IMG/VR virus record: IMGVR_UViG_3300021379_000274
Location: 1 to 21,966 of that record
Length of the DNA: 21,966 bases
From: a virus
Strand: one strand, 5' to 3'
Shown: one piece after another, positions 21,092-21,966 of the stretch
How positions within the stretch are numbered: position 1 is the stretch's first letter
Layout of the letters: each line of letters starts with the position of its first letter
Position numbers and translations under genes: made by a program
Notes under the pieces: generated by a model
Seen by the model: only the letters and a program-made list of their open reading frames with translations
Databases searched by the model: none
Told to the model about the DNA's origin: nothing

Positions 21092-21541
21092 ATGGCTGAT
21101 GATGCAACGGTAACAATCTCGGCAACTGTGTTGCCAGATGAAATACAAAAGACGTTTTCGTCTTCAATGACGGTAAGTCCGTCTGACGGTAACGACAAAT
21201 GGTACTACAAACTAACAAGCGTAAGCAACGCTAGCACAGACCTAATGGCTGGCTATTACACTGATTATACGGCTGTAGACGATGACACAGCTCCAACAGC
21301 AATAGATGCGGCAGATAAGGTAAACTTTCTATATGTAAAGAATACTGACGCTGCTGAGAGCGTATACATTGTCTTAGATGGTGGTACAGCTTCAAGCACT
21401 GCTGGTGATGGTATTACATTAGGTCCATCACAAGCGTTTGCTTTACGTTTACCAAATGCAACTGTAGCTGACATACACGCTATTAGTTCTGCTGGTACAG
21501 TAACTTGCATAGTGTGCGCTTTACTTGACGATGTAGCGTAA
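21092..21541 (+). CDS. Virion-associated beta-rich protein, 149 aa
   Basis: MADDATVTISATVLPDEIQKTFSSS starts a Thr/Ser/Ala/Asp-rich protein of beta character, with NDKWYYKLTSVSNASTDL, then NFLYVKNTDAAESVYIVLDGG and LGPSQAFALRLPNATV. Proteins with this arrangement (a VKNT..S..IYVxLDGG strand followed by LxPGxxFxLR) occur near phage tail fibre genes, possibly as decoration or fibre-associated proteins; this is inference. Codon use has more C-ending codons than flanking genes, like the capsid gene, which suggests abundant synthesis. AGGAGA lies about eight bases before the ATG. Confidence 0.75.
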   Translation: MADDATVTISATVLPDEIQKTFSSSMTVSPSDGNDKWYYKLTSVSNASTDLMAGYYTDYTAVDDDTAPTAIDAADKVNFLYVKNTDAAESVYIVLDGGTASSTAGDGITLGPSQAFALRLPNATVADIHAISSAGTVTCIVCALLDDVA

Positions 21542-21550
21542 GGATAGGTT

Positions 21551-21859
21551 ATGGCTAATACATTTAAGAATTTTTTAATAGGTTCCGTAGGAACTGAAGG
21601 GCAAAGTGTTTATACAGTTCCTTCTGATATTACTTCTGTAACTATTGGCCTTAACTTATCAAATAGAATTACTACTCAAATAACAGCAAGTGTTCTTTTA
21701 GACGGTATACATATTATCAAAGATGTTCCTATTCCTGCTGGCTCGGCTCTTGATGCGCTGGGCGGCAAAATAATATTACAGGCTGGGAATAATGTAACTG
21801 TTGAGTCAAGTGCAGCTAAAAGCTTAGATGTAATTCTTAGCGTATTGGAGCAATCGTAA
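21551..21859 (+). CDS. Small virion-associated protein, 102 aa
   Basis: MANTFKNFLIGSVGTEGQSVYTVPSD starts a beta-rich protein that continues SVTIGLNLSNRITTQITASV, then IHIIKDVPIPAGSALDALGGKIIL and ends with VESSAAKSLDVILSVLEQS. This whole pattern (MANTFKN..., YTVP, iiKd.PIP.GSaL..lgGK.iL, S.DvilS.LE) is shared by small structural proteins of about 100 aa next to phage tail fibres. It may bind the capsid or fibre; no function is established that I know of. AAGGA lies about nine bases before the start. It is coupled to the next gene by TAATG. Confidence 0.78.
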   Translation: MANTFKNFLIGSVGTEGQSVYTVPSDITSVTIGLNLSNRITTQITASVLLDGIHIIKDVPIPAGSALDALGGKIILQAGNNVTVESSAAKSLDVILSVLEQS

Positions 21860-21966
21860 TGGCTGGATATATCGGTACTCGTCAAGTAACTTCAGTCTCA
21901 AACACTGACAGCATTACAGTAACAGGTGACGTTACTTTTGATGGGGTTCTTACCAACGATGACTCA
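21859..21966 (+). CDS. Partial structural or tail fibre protein (N-terminus only)
   Basis: The start overlaps the previous stop as TAATG. The 36 visible residues, MAGYIGTRQVTSVSNTDSI then TVTGDVTFDGVLTNDDS, are typical of the beginning of phage tail fibre or fibre-tip proteins, in which MAGYIG is followed by repeated short strands such as VTGDVTFDG. The gene is open at the window edge. It could be the receptor-binding partner of the short adaptor fibre encoded at 20258. Confidence 0.7.
   Translation, partial: MAGYIGTRQVTSVSNTDSITVTGDVTFDGVLTNDDS

Overview
This window is part of the genome of a short-tailed (podovirus-type) tailed bacteriophage. It carries a nearly complete T7-like virion assembly module: small and large terminase, portal, scaffold, capsid, tail tube A and B, internal virion proteins and a T7-type tail fibre N-terminus. 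Late genes are AT-rich, with many AGA and T- or A-ending codons. Several small basic proteins resemble ones I associate with environmental, mainly marine, phage genomes. Nothing in the window fixes the host; a marine bacterium is an inference. I see no integrase, polymerase, lysis gene, tRNA, CRISPR array or insertion sequence.

Layout: (1) 1-1348, minus strand: four small genes of unknown function, one cut by the window edge, with strong AGGAG ribosome binding sites. A hairpin plus U-tract terminator (780-809) lies after the first of them. (2) 1349-1905: a 557-base divergent intergenic region with no convincing gene but very many inverted repeats, ending in a purine/G-rich tract just before the terminase small subunit. 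(3) 1906-5902, plus strand: terS, then nine small, mostly lysine-rich genes that often overlap by a few bases, then terL. (4) 5913-10353: a small MCFGGG protein, portal, a Bbp19-like protein, scaffold, a GNAT-like internal virion protein candidate, major capsid protein and a small capsid-adjacent protein. A UUCG hairpin follows. (5) 10387-20258: tail tube A, tail tube B, and three internal virion proteins including two giants of 1022 and 1121 residues. (6) 20258-21966: a T7-like tail fibre adaptor followed by two small virion-associated proteins and the start of another structural or fibre protein that runs off the window.

The plus-strand genes are packed almost without gaps, mostly with TAATG or ATGA stop/start overlaps, so they probably form one long late operon. 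The terminase pair fills the prohead built from portal, scaffold and capsid. The tail tube proteins, internal core proteins and fibre complete the particle. The likely control points are the structured leader before terS, a hairpin that hides the start of the GNAT-like gene, and the hairpin between the capsid region and tail tube A.

The least explained parts are the structured leader at about 1420-1860, with several mutually exclusive hairpins, and the cluster of tiny basic genes separating terS from terL.
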